Origin: Marinilabiliaceae bacterium JC040
GTDB lineage: Bacteria; Bacteroidota; Bacteroidia; Bacteroidales; Marinifilaceae
Direction: 5' to 3'
Length of the DNA stretch: 64,000 nucleotides
Assembly (NCBI GenBank): GCA_022496785.1
Contig: SNAP01000005.1
Location: 662-64,661, forward strand
This document shows positions 52,438-61,260 of this stretch, piece by piece. The position numbers were made by a program, and so were the translations under genes. Below the pieces are notes generated by a model. That model saw nothing but the letters and a program-made list of their open reading frames with translations, was not told the origin of the DNA and ran no database searches. Position 1 is the stretch's first letter; each line of letters begins with the position of its first letter.

Positions 52438-53448
52438 ATGAAGAATATCAATTATATAAGTAAATTTTCACTACTAGCTATCCTAGTAGTGATATTTTTT
52501 ATAGTAGATTTAGTAGTAGGAAGTGTAAATATCCCTTTTAAAGATGTTATCAATTCTTTTATGGGAAATGACATAAAGCATTCATGGGAATATATAATTT
52601 ATGACTTTAGACTTCCAAAAGCTATTATAGCTATTCTTGCTGGAGCATCTTTATCTATAGCTGGATTGTTAATGCAAACTTTATTTAGAAATCCTCTTGC
52701 AGGCCCTTTTGTACTAGGCGTTAGTTCTGGAGCTAGTCTTGGAGTTGCTCTTTATATTATGGGAGGAAGTCTTCTAGTTAGTTTAGGTATTGTAGCTATT
52801 TCTAATACTGGTATAATCATTTCTGCTATTTTGGGAGCTCTTGCTGTTATGTTTCTAGTATTAGCTACTGGAATTAAATTAAAAAACAATCTTACTTTAT
52901 TAATCGTTGGTATAATGTTTGGTAGCTTAACTGCTGCTATTGTTAATATATTACAATATTTTAGTACTCCTGAGAATGTTCATAGATTTGTTATTTGGAC
53001 AATGGGAAGTCTTTCTGGTGTAGGAATGGATGAAATTGCTTTTATTGCACCAATTATTCTTTTAACACTTATTGTTTGTTTAACTCTTCAAAAGCCTTTA
53101 AATACTTTATTATTAGGAGAAAATTATGCAAAGAGTTTAGGTACAAATATTAATAGAATGAGAATTATTATAATTATTATAACGGGTTTATTGGCAGGAA
53201 CAATAACAGCTTATACTGGTCCTATAGCATTTATAGGTATAGCAATTCCTCACCTAGCTAGAAATCTCTTTAAAACTAGTAATCACCACATTCTTATTCC
53301 TTCTTCAATATTAATAGGAGCTGTATTTATGTTAGTCTGTGATATTTTTTCACAACTTCCAGGCAGTAGTAATACTTTACCAATAAATTCAGTAAGTTCT
53401 ATATTTGGAGCTCCAGTTGTAATTTGGTTAATCATTAAAAGAAACTAA
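52438..53448 (+). CDS. btuC: ABC transporter permease for corrinoid uptake, second copy (BtuC-like)
   Basis: FecCD-family permease, 336 residues, about ten membrane segments, with QTLFRNPLAGPFVLGVSSGA near residues 81-100 and YTGPIAFIGIAIPHLAR near the C-terminus. It is closely similar in pattern to the permease at 43329. It is last in the riboswitch operon and no ATPase follows; the ATPase at 42306 could serve both. Its 3' end overlaps the convergent cbiJ-cbiD gene by 21 nt. Confidence 0.92.
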   Translation: MKNINYISKFSLLAILVVIFFIVDLVVGSVNIPFKDVINSFMGNDIKHSWEYIIYDFRLPKAIIAILAGASLSIAGLLMQTLFRNPLAGPFVLGVSSGASLGVALYIMGGSLLVSLGIVAISNTGIIISAILGALAVMFLVLATGIKLKNNLTLLIVGIMFGSLTAAIVNILQYFSTPENVHRFVIWTMGSLSGVGMDEIAFIAPIILLTLIVCLTLQKPLNTLLLGENYAKSLGTNINRMRIIIIIITGLLAGTITAYTGPIAFIGIAIPHLARNLFKTSNHHILIPSSILIGAVFMLVCDIFSQLPGSSNTLPINSVSSIFGAPVVIWLIIKRN

Positions 53449-55245
53449 GATATTACCTAGATTATCAATAAGTAAAACTTCTAACTTATCAATTTTAAGT
53501 ACAGTTTTACATACATGGTAACACTTCTTCGCAAGTAGACAATAGAAATCTTCCTTCTCGTTAAATGGAATTATATTAGTAATATTTCTTGCTAAATTTA
53601 ATTCTCTAATTGAAGATATCGTTTCAGATGAATAATTACAATCTAATGCAATTTTAGCAATAAAATCTTTATTCATAAGGACTTTCTTACTATGAGTATC
53701 TAGATGACCTTCAGCTAATTTAACTGCCTTACCTAACATGATTCCAATACTCACCTTTTGAATATTATATTCGTTTATTATTTCTAAAGTTTCACCTATA
53801 AAGTTTCCATATTGAATAAAAGCTAGTGGTGATAAACTATCAAATCTATCTCTAAGATATTTTTCACTTTTAGCTCCTGAATTTATAACTATATGAGTAC
53901 AATTATTCACATATGCTATCTTAATCTCTTTTCTAATAGAACTTATAAAAGCGTCTTTCGAAAATGGCTTTATAATACCAGTAGTACCAATTATTGAAAT
54001 TCCTCCTAATATCCCTAATTTTGAGTTTAAGGTTTTCTTTGCTAATTCTTCACCGTTTTCTACAGATATTTTTATATCTAAACCTCTAGAATCGTGATAT
54101 TTTTCTTGAATCTCATCTACAAGTTTAAGCATCATTTGCCTTGGCATTTTATTAATTGCTGGTTCTCCAATAGGTATATCAAGTCCTTCAAGACTAACAA
54201 TTCCAACACCTTCACCTCTTATAAATCTTATAGTCTTAAGATTATTAAATTCTAGGTTTACATTTATTATTGCTCCATTAGTTACATCAGGATCATCTCC
54301 TGAGAATTTACATATAGACGAATGTGAACTGCTAGATGAAAAAGATGAAGACAATATTTTAAATTCAGCATATTCACCATTAGGAAGATTTATTTCAGAA
54401 TATTTTTGTAATTTTTGTTCATATAAAGCTAATAAACTCGCTTTTAAAGCCCCTGAGGCACAAGTTCCTGTTGTGTAACCAGTTAACAGAGGTAAGTAAT
54501 CGGGTAATATTCTTTTTATTTCAGTTTTCAAACTTTCTAGAGAATCAACATAAATAAAGCTCTCAGACAGTTTAGGTTTTCGTATTATTAATACTTCAGC
54601 ACCTAAACTATCAGCAGCTTTTATCTTTCTTTCAAAATATCCTGAATCTCCACTTTCTTTAGTAAGTATAACTTTTGCCTTAGTTTTTAAAATCAAATTC
54701 TCTTCATCTGCATTTTCTGAAGAGAAATATAATAATCTATCTTTTGGGAAATTTGTTTTTGCTGCGCAAGTTATAGATTCTTCAGTATTTAAGATTCTTA
54801 TCCAACAATCATATTGTTTCCAATATCTTTCTAATTTATTTATGGTATTCAAACCTGTAAAAGACAATAATGGATATTTTTTATTTGAAATCAAATAATC
54901 TATAATTTCGTCATAAGTATCAAAACATTTAGCATTTGAAGGAATTTTAGGAAAAATTCTTGAATATCTAATAACTGGAATATCATAGCTAACAGAAACC
55001 TCATCTATCATTGTATGCAATATAATTGCAAATGGATGAGAAGCATTTATAATTAAATTAATAGATTCAGATTTACAAAATCTTATTAATTCTACTTTAT
55101 TCATACCTCCTGAAATATGTTTCATATATGAATAAGATTTCATATCTATATTTCTTTTAGTTGAATAGAAATATTCTTTTTTTGCTAATTCTAAGAATCT
55201 TGCAACAATCTTGCCCTCTGTAGTTCCTCCAAATACTAAAATCAT
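53428..55245 (-). CDS. cbiJD: Fused cobalt-precorrin-6A reductase (CbiJ) and cobalt-precorrin-5B C1-methyltransferase (CbiD)
   Basis: 605 residues. Residues 1 to about 245 are CbiJ/CobK (MILVFGGTTEGKIVA; NASHPFA near 67-73; RYSRIFPK; TKESGDSGYFERK). Residues from about 253 are CbiD (LTGYTTGTCASGALKA at about 254-269; VTNGAIINVNL; GEPAINKMPRQMM). Two non-adjacent steps of anaerobic corrin ring synthesis are thus joined. It lies 4 nt after cbiG-cbiF and is last in the unit, with its end overlapping btuC. Confidence 0.94.
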   Translation of the reverse strand: MILVFGGTTEGKIVARFLELAKKEYFYSTKRNIDMKSYSYMKHISGGMNKVELIRFCKSESINLIINASHPFAIILHTMIDEVSVSYDIPVIRYSRIFPKIPSNAKCFDTYDEIIDYLISNKKYPLLSFTGLNTINKLERYWKQYDCWIRILNTEESITCAAKTNFPKDRLLYFSSENADEENLILKTKAKVILTKESGDSGYFERKIKAADSLGAEVLIIRKPKLSESFIYVDSLESLKTEIKRILPDYLPLLTGYTTGTCASGALKASLLALYEQKLQKYSEINLPNGEYAEFKILSSSFSSSSSHSSICKFSGDDPDVTNGAIINVNLEFNNLKTIRFIRGEGVGIVSLEGLDIPIGEPAINKMPRQMMLKLVDEIQEKYHDSRGLDIKISVENGEELAKKTLNSKLGILGGISIIGTTGIIKPFSKDAFISSIRKEIKIAYVNNCTHIVINSGAKSEKYLRDRFDSLSPLAFIQYGNFIGETLEIINEYNIQKVSIGIMLGKAVKLAEGHLDTHSKKVLMNKDFIAKIALDCNYSSETISSIRELNLARNITNIIPFNEKEDFYCLLAKKCYHVCKTVLKIDKLEVLLIDNLGNILVSFND

Positions 55246-55249
55246 ATAT

Positions 55250-57070
55250 CTAAGATCTGAATAAATGTTTAAACTTATGAGAATACAATTTAGAAAGACC
55301 TTCTCTATTTCCGATTGAGTCTCCTACGACTATCATTGTCGTTAATGTTAGATTATTATCTTTCACTATTTTAGCTAGATCTTTTAATTCTCCTCTAAAT
55401 ATTTTTTGATCTTTCCATGTTAATTTATAACACGCTGCAACAGGAGTTGTTTCAGGATAATGTACCAATAAATCTTTTTGAACTTTATCAACTATTGATG
55501 CTGATAAATAAATACACATAGTTGATTGAGATTTAGCCAACATATGTAGTTTTTCTTTATCTGGCATAGGAGTTCTCCCTTCTCCCCTTGTTAATATAAT
55601 AGATTGTATCTTTTCTGGAATTGTAAACTGTGATTTAAGCTCTGCTGCTGCTGCTTGGAAGCTTGAAATTCCAGGTGTTATGTGATATGCCATATTATAC
55701 GAATCGAAATATGCCATTTGTTCTTGTATAGCACCATAGATACAGGGATCTCCAGTATGTAATCTTACAACGAATAGTCCTTTATCATAGAACTCTTTCA
55801 TTAAAGAAAATTGCTCTTCCAAATTTAAAGATGCAGAACTTCTTACAACTGCTCCATCTTTAGCATAATGAGTTAATTCTTCAGGAACTAAAGATCCTGC
55901 ATATAGTATTAAATCTGCAGTTTCTAGATATTTTTTCCCTCTTACTGAGACTAATTCTGGGTCTCCAGGACCTGCCCCAACAATTTCAATAAAACCTTTT
56001 CTTTCTTGATCTTTATCAACAGATAAAGCAAATGTAAAGTCACTACCTTCATTAATCTTCACCTTTTGCTTTTCAATTAATAAATTTAAATTGTTTGATG
56101 TTTTTAAAGAACAAGATTCAGCTATACCATAGCAACCTGTCACTTCAAATACTTTTTCTGAAGGATTCTTTATTTTTATATCTTTAATTTCATCTCCTTT
56201 ATAAATATTCAATTCACAAGAATAATCTTTTACCAACTCATGAATTAAATTTTCATTCTCCTTCAAGTCTATAGTTGAAATAGATTTTATAGATTTTGGA
56301 AAGATATTTCTATCTAAAAGATATTTAGAAATATAATTTTTTACTCCTTCGGAAGATGCATTTAGTCTACATCCAATACCAAGATGCATCATCTTAGGTA
56401 TATAATTTAAACTTGGAATACTAAATTCTCTTTTATAAGGAGATACAGTAATTATAAAATCGTAATTAACTGTTTCAATTTTGTTTAAATCGTAATAAAT
56501 ATCTACAAAACTTGGACATGTATTTTCTAAATACTGTGTTCCTTTATTTCTCGATTCTATAAGCAATGCTACTCTATTTTCATTAACAAAAAGAGAAATA
56601 GCTTTATTCAAACTAATATTTGTGTTTTCTAAAGTCCAATCATATTTAGAAGCTAGTATATCTAAAGCCCACAATTCATTCAAATCAGATTGAGTAGATA
56701 TAATAGGATTAGCTCCAGTTATTCTTGCAACTTTTTTACATAATTCATTAGCGCCTCCAATATGTCCTGAAACTACAGATTGCGCATATAATCCAGAAGA
56801 GTCAATATTTATTACAGCAGGATCTACTTTCTTATTATTTAAAAATGGAGCAATTGCTCTTACGCAAATTCCTAATGATCCTATAAATATAAAAGCTCCA
56901 TATGAATTAAAATTATCTTTTAAAAGAGTTGATAAACTCTCATATTTATTAAAACTTTCAAATTCAAAAGATGAAAATAAATCAACATCTTCTATTTCTT
57001 TATTTATATTATTAGCTAGTATATTACCTTTATTAGAAAAAGATATTATTGCTATTCTATTATTTTTCAT
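55250..57070 (-). CDS. cbiGF: Fused cobalt-precorrin-5A hydrolase (CbiG) and cobalt-precorrin-4 C11-methyltransferase (CbiF)
   Basis: 606 residues. CbiG, residues 1 to about 345: FIGSLGICVRAIAPFL near 62-77, SGHIGGANEL at 101-110, LGIGCRLNAS at 230-239. CbiF from about 359: EIVGAGPGDPELVSVRG, LHTGDPCIYGAIQEQM, TPGISSFQAAAAEL. The two enzymes act in succession (C11 methylation, then ring opening with loss of acetaldehyde). 4 nt both to the gene before and the gene after. Confidence 0.94.
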   Translation of the reverse strand: MKNNRIAIISFSNKGNILANNINKEIEDVDLFSSFEFESFNKYESLSTLLKDNFNSYGAFIFIGSLGICVRAIAPFLNNKKVDPAVINIDSSGLYAQSVVSGHIGGANELCKKVARITGANPIISTQSDLNELWALDILASKYDWTLENTNISLNKAISLFVNENRVALLIESRNKGTQYLENTCPSFVDIYYDLNKIETVNYDFIITVSPYKREFSIPSLNYIPKMMHLGIGCRLNASSEGVKNYISKYLLDRNIFPKSIKSISTIDLKENENLIHELVKDYSCELNIYKGDEIKDIKIKNPSEKVFEVTGCYGIAESCSLKTSNNLNLLIEKQKVKINEGSDFTFALSVDKDQERKGFIEIVGAGPGDPELVSVRGKKYLETADLILYAGSLVPEELTHYAKDGAVVRSSASLNLEEQFSLMKEFYDKGLFVVRLHTGDPCIYGAIQEQMAYFDSYNMAYHITPGISSFQAAAAELKSQFTIPEKIQSIILTRGEGRTPMPDKEKLHMLAKSQSTMCIYLSASIVDKVQKDLLVHYPETTPVAACYKLTWKDQKIFRGELKDLAKIVKDNNLTLTTMIVVGDSIGNREGLSKLYSHKFKHLFRS

Positions 57071-57074
57071 TCAT

Positions 57075-58256
57075 TTATAATTTATGTGCAACTAATACAT
57101 CTATTGGATTATTGTCATCCACCTTTAAGTTTATAGAATTGCCTAATTTCATATTATTAGTAGTAATTGCAGAAATAAACTTTTCTTTAGAATCTTTACT
57201 TACAGAATTAAAGACTAAAGTTCCTCCAGTTTTTAACAAGTTAGATATTTTCTCTACAATATTATGCAATTTTCCTCCATGCCCTCCAATAAAAACAGCA
57301 TCTGGTATTTCTAAATCTTCTATATCTTGTTCAAGAAAATCACCTATAAAATATTCTATTCCAGGAGTTCCAAATTTCTTACAATTATTCTCCATAATAG
57401 ACTCACTTTCCTTTCGTATTTCAAAAGAATAAATCTTTAAATGTGGAAATTGTAATTTTGCTTCTATTGAAACAGAACCTGTACAAAATCCTATATCCCA
57501 AAATACTGTTTTAGAATTCAGATTTAATAGAGATAAAGATAATAACCTTATAGGCATCTTAGTCAACATTTTAGGTCTTCCTTCAAGAATATGAAATTCA
57601 GATTCAGGTATACCTAAATATTTATGTCTATCACCTATTTTTTCAAGAATTAAACAATTAAGTTTGGAAAAATCAATATCTTTTGCCTCTTCTAAACTAT
57701 ATGTAGATATCTTCTCTTGCTTATTTCCAAGATTTTCTCCAACATGAATCTTATAATTTGAATATCCATAATACAGCAATCTTTCAGCTACAGTTTTTGG
57801 AGTTTTATTCTTATCAGTTAACACACCTATTAAATTTTCTCCATTTATTAAAGATTCATCTAATTTAGAATATGGTCTACCTGTTAAAGAAACATACCTT
57901 ATATCCTGATATGGCATTACTAGTTTATGTGCCAATAATTGAATACTATTAAAATATGGATATACAGAGATTTCTGATTCAGGAAGTTCTCTTTTTATTG
58001 TATTAGCAATACCATAAAACAAAGGATCGCCTGAAGCAAAAACACATATGCTTTCATGATTTTTATACTCATTAAAAACCTTACTTAAGGGTATTGTTAT
58101 ATCTATCCAAACATAATCTTTTGGAAGATAATTCAATACTAATTGTTTATGTCTCTTACCTCCAGAAAATATTTTATTGCCAGATATCACTTTAATTATA
58201 TCTGGAGAAAAGAAAACATCTTCTTTATCTGAAATTCCTATTATTGAAAAGTTCAT
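57075..58256 (-). CDS. cbiET: Fused precorrin-6Y methyltransferase: CbiE (C5) and CbiT (C15, decarboxylating)
   Basis: 393 residues from ATG 58256 (MNFSIIGISD); the open frame extends 21 codons further, but those would run into the end of cbiH-cbiC. CbiE covers about 1-208 (VFASGDPLFYGIA at 72-84). CbiT covers about 215-393, with SAM motif I WDIGFCTGSVS at 253-263 and VFIGGHGGKLHNI further on. The same arrangement exists as CobL in aerobic producers. 16 nt after cbiH-cbiC. Confidence 0.95.
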   Translation of the reverse strand: MNFSIIGISDKEDVFFSPDIIKVISGNKIFSGGKRHKQLVLNYLPKDYVWIDITIPLSKVFNEYKNHESICVFASGDPLFYGIANTIKRELPESEISVYPYFNSIQLLAHKLVMPYQDIRYVSLTGRPYSKLDESLINGENLIGVLTDKNKTPKTVAERLLYYGYSNYKIHVGENLGNKQEKISTYSLEEAKDIDFSKLNCLILEKIGDRHKYLGIPESEFHILEGRPKMLTKMPIRLLSLSLLNLNSKTVFWDIGFCTGSVSIEAKLQFPHLKIYSFEIRKESESIMENNCKKFGTPGIEYFIGDFLEQDIEDLEIPDAVFIGGHGGKLHNIVEKISNLLKTGGTLVFNSVSKDSKEKFISAITTNNMKLGNSINLKVDDNNPIDVLVAHKL

Positions 58257-58272
58257 CTTTACTTCGTTTTTA

Positions 58273-59679
58273 TTAAACCTCTCTCCCTGGACGTAAATTT
58301 TCTGCATCTTTATAAGCAAAAGATGAGTTCACTATTGTTGCAGCTAAATTTGATCCTCCTTTTTTCCCATCTATTATTACTTTAGGAATATCTTTGAATA
58401 CTTTTAATCTATGCTTCGACTCTTCTACATTTACAAATCCTACTGGTGAAGCAATAACTCCTACTGGTGAAGCTTTCCCTTTTCGCATTAAATCTGTTAG
58501 TTCTATTAATGCTGTTGGAGCATTCCCAAAGACATAAAGTGCATTTGGATATTCTTGTACCCCTAACCTAATTCCTGCCTGAGTTCTAGTAATTCCTTCT
58601 TTTTCAGCAAGTTCTTTTACTCTTTCATCTGAAAGATAACATTTCACTTTTACACCTAAACGCTCAATAGCAGCTTTACGAATTCCTGATGCTACCATAC
58701 TTACATCCGTAACTATTACAGGTGGATTGCCACTTTCAAATAAAGTATTCCACTTCTCAACAGCATTATTATCTGAATAGAAAATATTCTCCATATCAAA
58801 ATCAGCTGTTGTATGAATACAATGTATTAAAGGCCATTTTATCCATAGAGGAATATCCTTATTTTTTAGTTGAGATTCTATAGTTCTAAATGATTTTATC
58901 ATTATAGCTTGCCCAGCTTTTACACCTTTCTCCACTCCTTTATTATAATATCCTCTTGGACTTATCATCTTATTTTCAAAACTATAAGTACAAGAATTAC
59001 CTATTACAACAATTGTAAACATATCAATTTGCTCAGGATCAAATTCTTCTAGACTAGTCACTACTATCTCTTGATCTTTACGTCCAGCTTGTCGAACATA
59101 CCCAACAGGTGTTTTAGGATCTCTATACTTTAAAAAGATCTCTTTTAACCTATATAATTGCCAATATCTACCATTACTTTTAGGATTATATATAGATGTT
59201 ATGAAATCTGCTTCTGCAGCTGCTATAATTCGCCTCTCTATTGTTTGCCACGAAGTCATTAAATCAGATAAAGATATAACACAAAAATCATGTCCCATTG
59301 GAGCTCCTAATAATGCTGATGCCATTTGGAAAGCTGAAATTCCAGGTATAACTTCTATTTCTAATTTAGATTCTCTTTCCTTCTTCATTTCCCAAATCAA
59401 AGGAGACATCCCATATATTCCAGAATCACCAGAAGATACTACGCATACTTTTTCTCCTTTTTCAGCTCTCTCAAAAGCATAAAGAGCTCTCTCTCTTTCT
59501 CGCTTCATCCCTGTATCAATGCACTCTTGCTTATCTGATATTATATTCTGAATAAATTGGAAATAATATTTGTAACCTACAATTACATCGGCTTGTTTAA
59601 TAGCTTCTCGTGCAGCTGCTGCAACATATTTTTCATCTCCTGGACCTAATCCAACTACATATATTTTACCTTGTGTCAT
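58273..59679 (-). CDS. cbiHC: Fused precorrin-3B C17-methyltransferase (CbiH/CobJ) and precorrin-8X methylmutase (CbiC/CobH)
   Basis: 468 residues. CbiH covers about 1-245: VVGLGPGDEKYVAAAA at 8-23, VVSSGDSGIYGM at 80-91, IPGISAFQMASALLGAP at 111-127. CbiC from about 258: HCIHTTADFD with the probable catalytic His289, VTDVSMVASGI, and PVGVIASPVGFVN near the end. The first step is ring contraction; the second is a methyl migration late in the ring pathway. It starts 1 nt after cbiL. Confidence 0.95.
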   Translation of the reverse strand: MTQGKIYVVGLGPGDEKYVAAAAREAIKQADVIVGYKYYFQFIQNIISDKQECIDTGMKRERERALYAFERAEKGEKVCVVSSGDSGIYGMSPLIWEMKKERESKLEIEVIPGISAFQMASALLGAPMGHDFCVISLSDLMTSWQTIERRIIAAAEADFITSIYNPKSNGRYWQLYRLKEIFLKYRDPKTPVGYVRQAGRKDQEIVVTSLEEFDPEQIDMFTIVVIGNSCTYSFENKMISPRGYYNKGVEKGVKAGQAIMIKSFRTIESQLKNKDIPLWIKWPLIHCIHTTADFDMENIFYSDNNAVEKWNTLFESGNPPVIVTDVSMVASGIRKAAIERLGVKVKCYLSDERVKELAEKEGITRTQAGIRLGVQEYPNALYVFGNAPTALIELTDLMRKGKASPVGVIASPVGFVNVEESKHRLKVFKDIPKVIIDGKKGGSNLAATIVNSSFAYKDAENLRPGREV

Positions 59680-59680
59680 T

Positions 59681-60388
59681 TTATATATATCTATTTATTA
59701 TTAATAAAGAAAAATATGTCTTTTTCCTATTTATAATCTCTTCTCTATTCGTACTTATATATTCATTTATAGTACCTAATTGTTCACAATAAACAAAAGA
59801 GCCATCTACTCTTTCAAGTAATTCATTTAAATCTTTCCCCAATGTTGTTAATTTCATTACAACTACAGAATCTGAATATTTAAGCACATCCAAAACATCA
59901 TTTATTTTTTTAGGAGCAGCAACAATACTTAATTTATCATGTTGAAAAGTTAATGGTATTTTAGCTTTTGAAGATCCCAAAAGAAAAGCAGGTACTCCAG
60001 GTATCATAGAAAAATCTATTTCAGATTCTTTAAATCTATCTATGAAATACGAAAAAGTACTAAAAAAACTAATATCACCTTCACTAACTATTGCTATCTT
60101 TTTTCCAGAATTATAATCATTAAGAATATTTGTGTATGTGTATGAATACAAATTCTCAGTCTCTTTTCTATCCATACTCATTTCAATAAATATACCTTTC
60201 ATTACAGGTTTATCTATTTTTAATTCCTCAATTATCTTCTTAGAAAAGCTTTTTTCTTTACCATATTTATCAATACTTCCAGGAAAATATATAATATCTA
60301 CTTCTTTAAGAATTTTATACGCTTTTATTGTTATTAGATCAGCATCTCCTGGACCTAAAGAAATTCCATATATAGTGTGTCTAGTCAT
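59681..60388 (-). CDS. cbiL: Precorrin-2/cobalt-factor II C20-methyltransferase CbiL
   Basis: 235 residues of the SAM-dependent tetrapyrrole methylase fold: YGISLGPGDADLITIKAYKIL at the N-terminus (core LGPGDADLIT), IVSEGDISFFSTFSYF near residues 99-114, MIPGVPAFLLGS near 128-139. First methylation of the dedicated corrin branch. First gene of the five-gene ring unit on this strand. No riboswitch is visible in the 114 nt before it, and its promoter is not clear. Confidence 0.94.
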   Translation of the reverse strand: MTRHTIYGISLGPGDADLITIKAYKILKEVDIIYFPGSIDKYGKEKSFSKKIIEELKIDKPVMKGIFIEMSMDRKETENLYSYTYTNILNDYNSGKKIAIVSEGDISFFSTFSYFIDRFKESEIDFSMIPGVPAFLLGSSKAKIPLTFQHDKLSIVAAPKKINDVLDVLKYSDSVVVMKLTTLGKDLNELLERVDGSFVYCEQLGTINEYISTNREEIINRKKTYFSLLIINRYI

Positions 60389-60449
60389 TATTTTTCTAAA
60401 ATTAAATATCTATACATCTGCTTTTTGAATAATTTATCCACTAAAATAC

Positions 60450-60486
60450 AATAAAAAAGCCACATCAAATTATGATGTGGCTTTTT
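60450..60486. terminator. Intrinsic terminator after the Bax-inhibitor-1 family gene
   Basis: A 14-bp perfect stem including A/T flanks (core gccacatca/tgatgtggc), loop aatta, with T-runs on both strands. On the minus strand it ends the gene at 60503 and separates it from cbiL. Confidence 0.85.
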
Positions 60487-60502
60487 ATTATTATTGAGAT
60501 TT

Positions 60503-61213
60503 TTATTTTCTGCTTCCAAATAATCTTAATAAATATATGAACATATTTACAAAATCAAGATATAACATTAAACTACCCATTAATGCTATTTTCTTAGTAT
60601 CATCAGATACTTCTGTTCCATTAGCATTTAATAATCTTTTTATCTTTTGTGTATCATATGCTGTTAAACCAACAAAAACACCTACACCTATATATGATAT
60701 TAACCAGTCTAAACTTGAACTTGCTGCAAATATATTTACAACAGATGCTATAATTATACCTATTAATGCCATATATAATATTTTACCCATAGAAGATAAA
60801 TCTTTCTTTGTAAAATAACCTACTAAAGACATTGTTCCAAACATACCTCCTGTTATTAGAAATACATTTTGAATTGAAGTAGCTGTATATACAAGGAATA
60901 ATACTGACATTGTAATACCATTAAGTATCGAATATGCTAAGAAAATAATAAAAGCTGTTGAAAATGATAGTTTACTTATTCTAGAAGATAATAATACAAC
61001 AAGACCAAATTCAGCAATAAAAATTCCGTAGAATAAAACCTGATTACTTAACAATGTTGCCATTAAACTTTGGCTTGTAGCAAAATATAATGCAGTTGCA
61101 GCTGTTAAAAATAATGCCACTGCCATCCACATATATACTTTTGTAAATAGTGAACTTACTACAGATTTATTACCTGCATATTCATAGTTATAAATAACTT
61201 TTTCCTCTTCCAT
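60503..61213 (-). CDS. Bax inhibitor-1/YccA family membrane protein
   Basis: 236 residues with seven hydrophobic segments and the family motifs LAYSILNGITMSVLF near residues 92-106, GMFGTMSLVGYFTKKDL near 126-142, and VGLTAYDTQKIKRL near 180-193. The last holds the conserved Asp thought to matter for pH-sensitive ion leak in BI-1 relatives. It probably sits in the inner membrane; the role in bacteria is unsettled (YccA modulates FtsH in E. coli). Single gene with a strong terminator. Confidence 0.93.
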   Translation of the reverse strand: MEEEKVIYNYEYAGNKSVVSSLFTKVYMWMAVALFLTAATALYFATSQSLMATLLSNQVLFYGIFIAEFGLVVLLSSRISKLSFSTAFIIFLAYSILNGITMSVLFLVYTATSIQNVFLITGGMFGTMSLVGYFTKKDLSSMGKILYMALIGIIIASVVNIFAASSSLDWLISYIGVGVFVGLTAYDTQKIKRLLNANGTEVSDDTKKIALMGSLMLYLDFVNMFIYLLRLFGSRK

Positions 61214-61260
61214 AATTTTTGTTCTTTGTTATATATATTTAAAATTGAACAGTAAAAATA

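Noticed and set aside
58257-58319. Extension of cbiE-cbiT by 21 codons
   Set aside because: It overlaps the end of cbiH-cbiC and has no methylase character; MNFSIIGI is the normal start.
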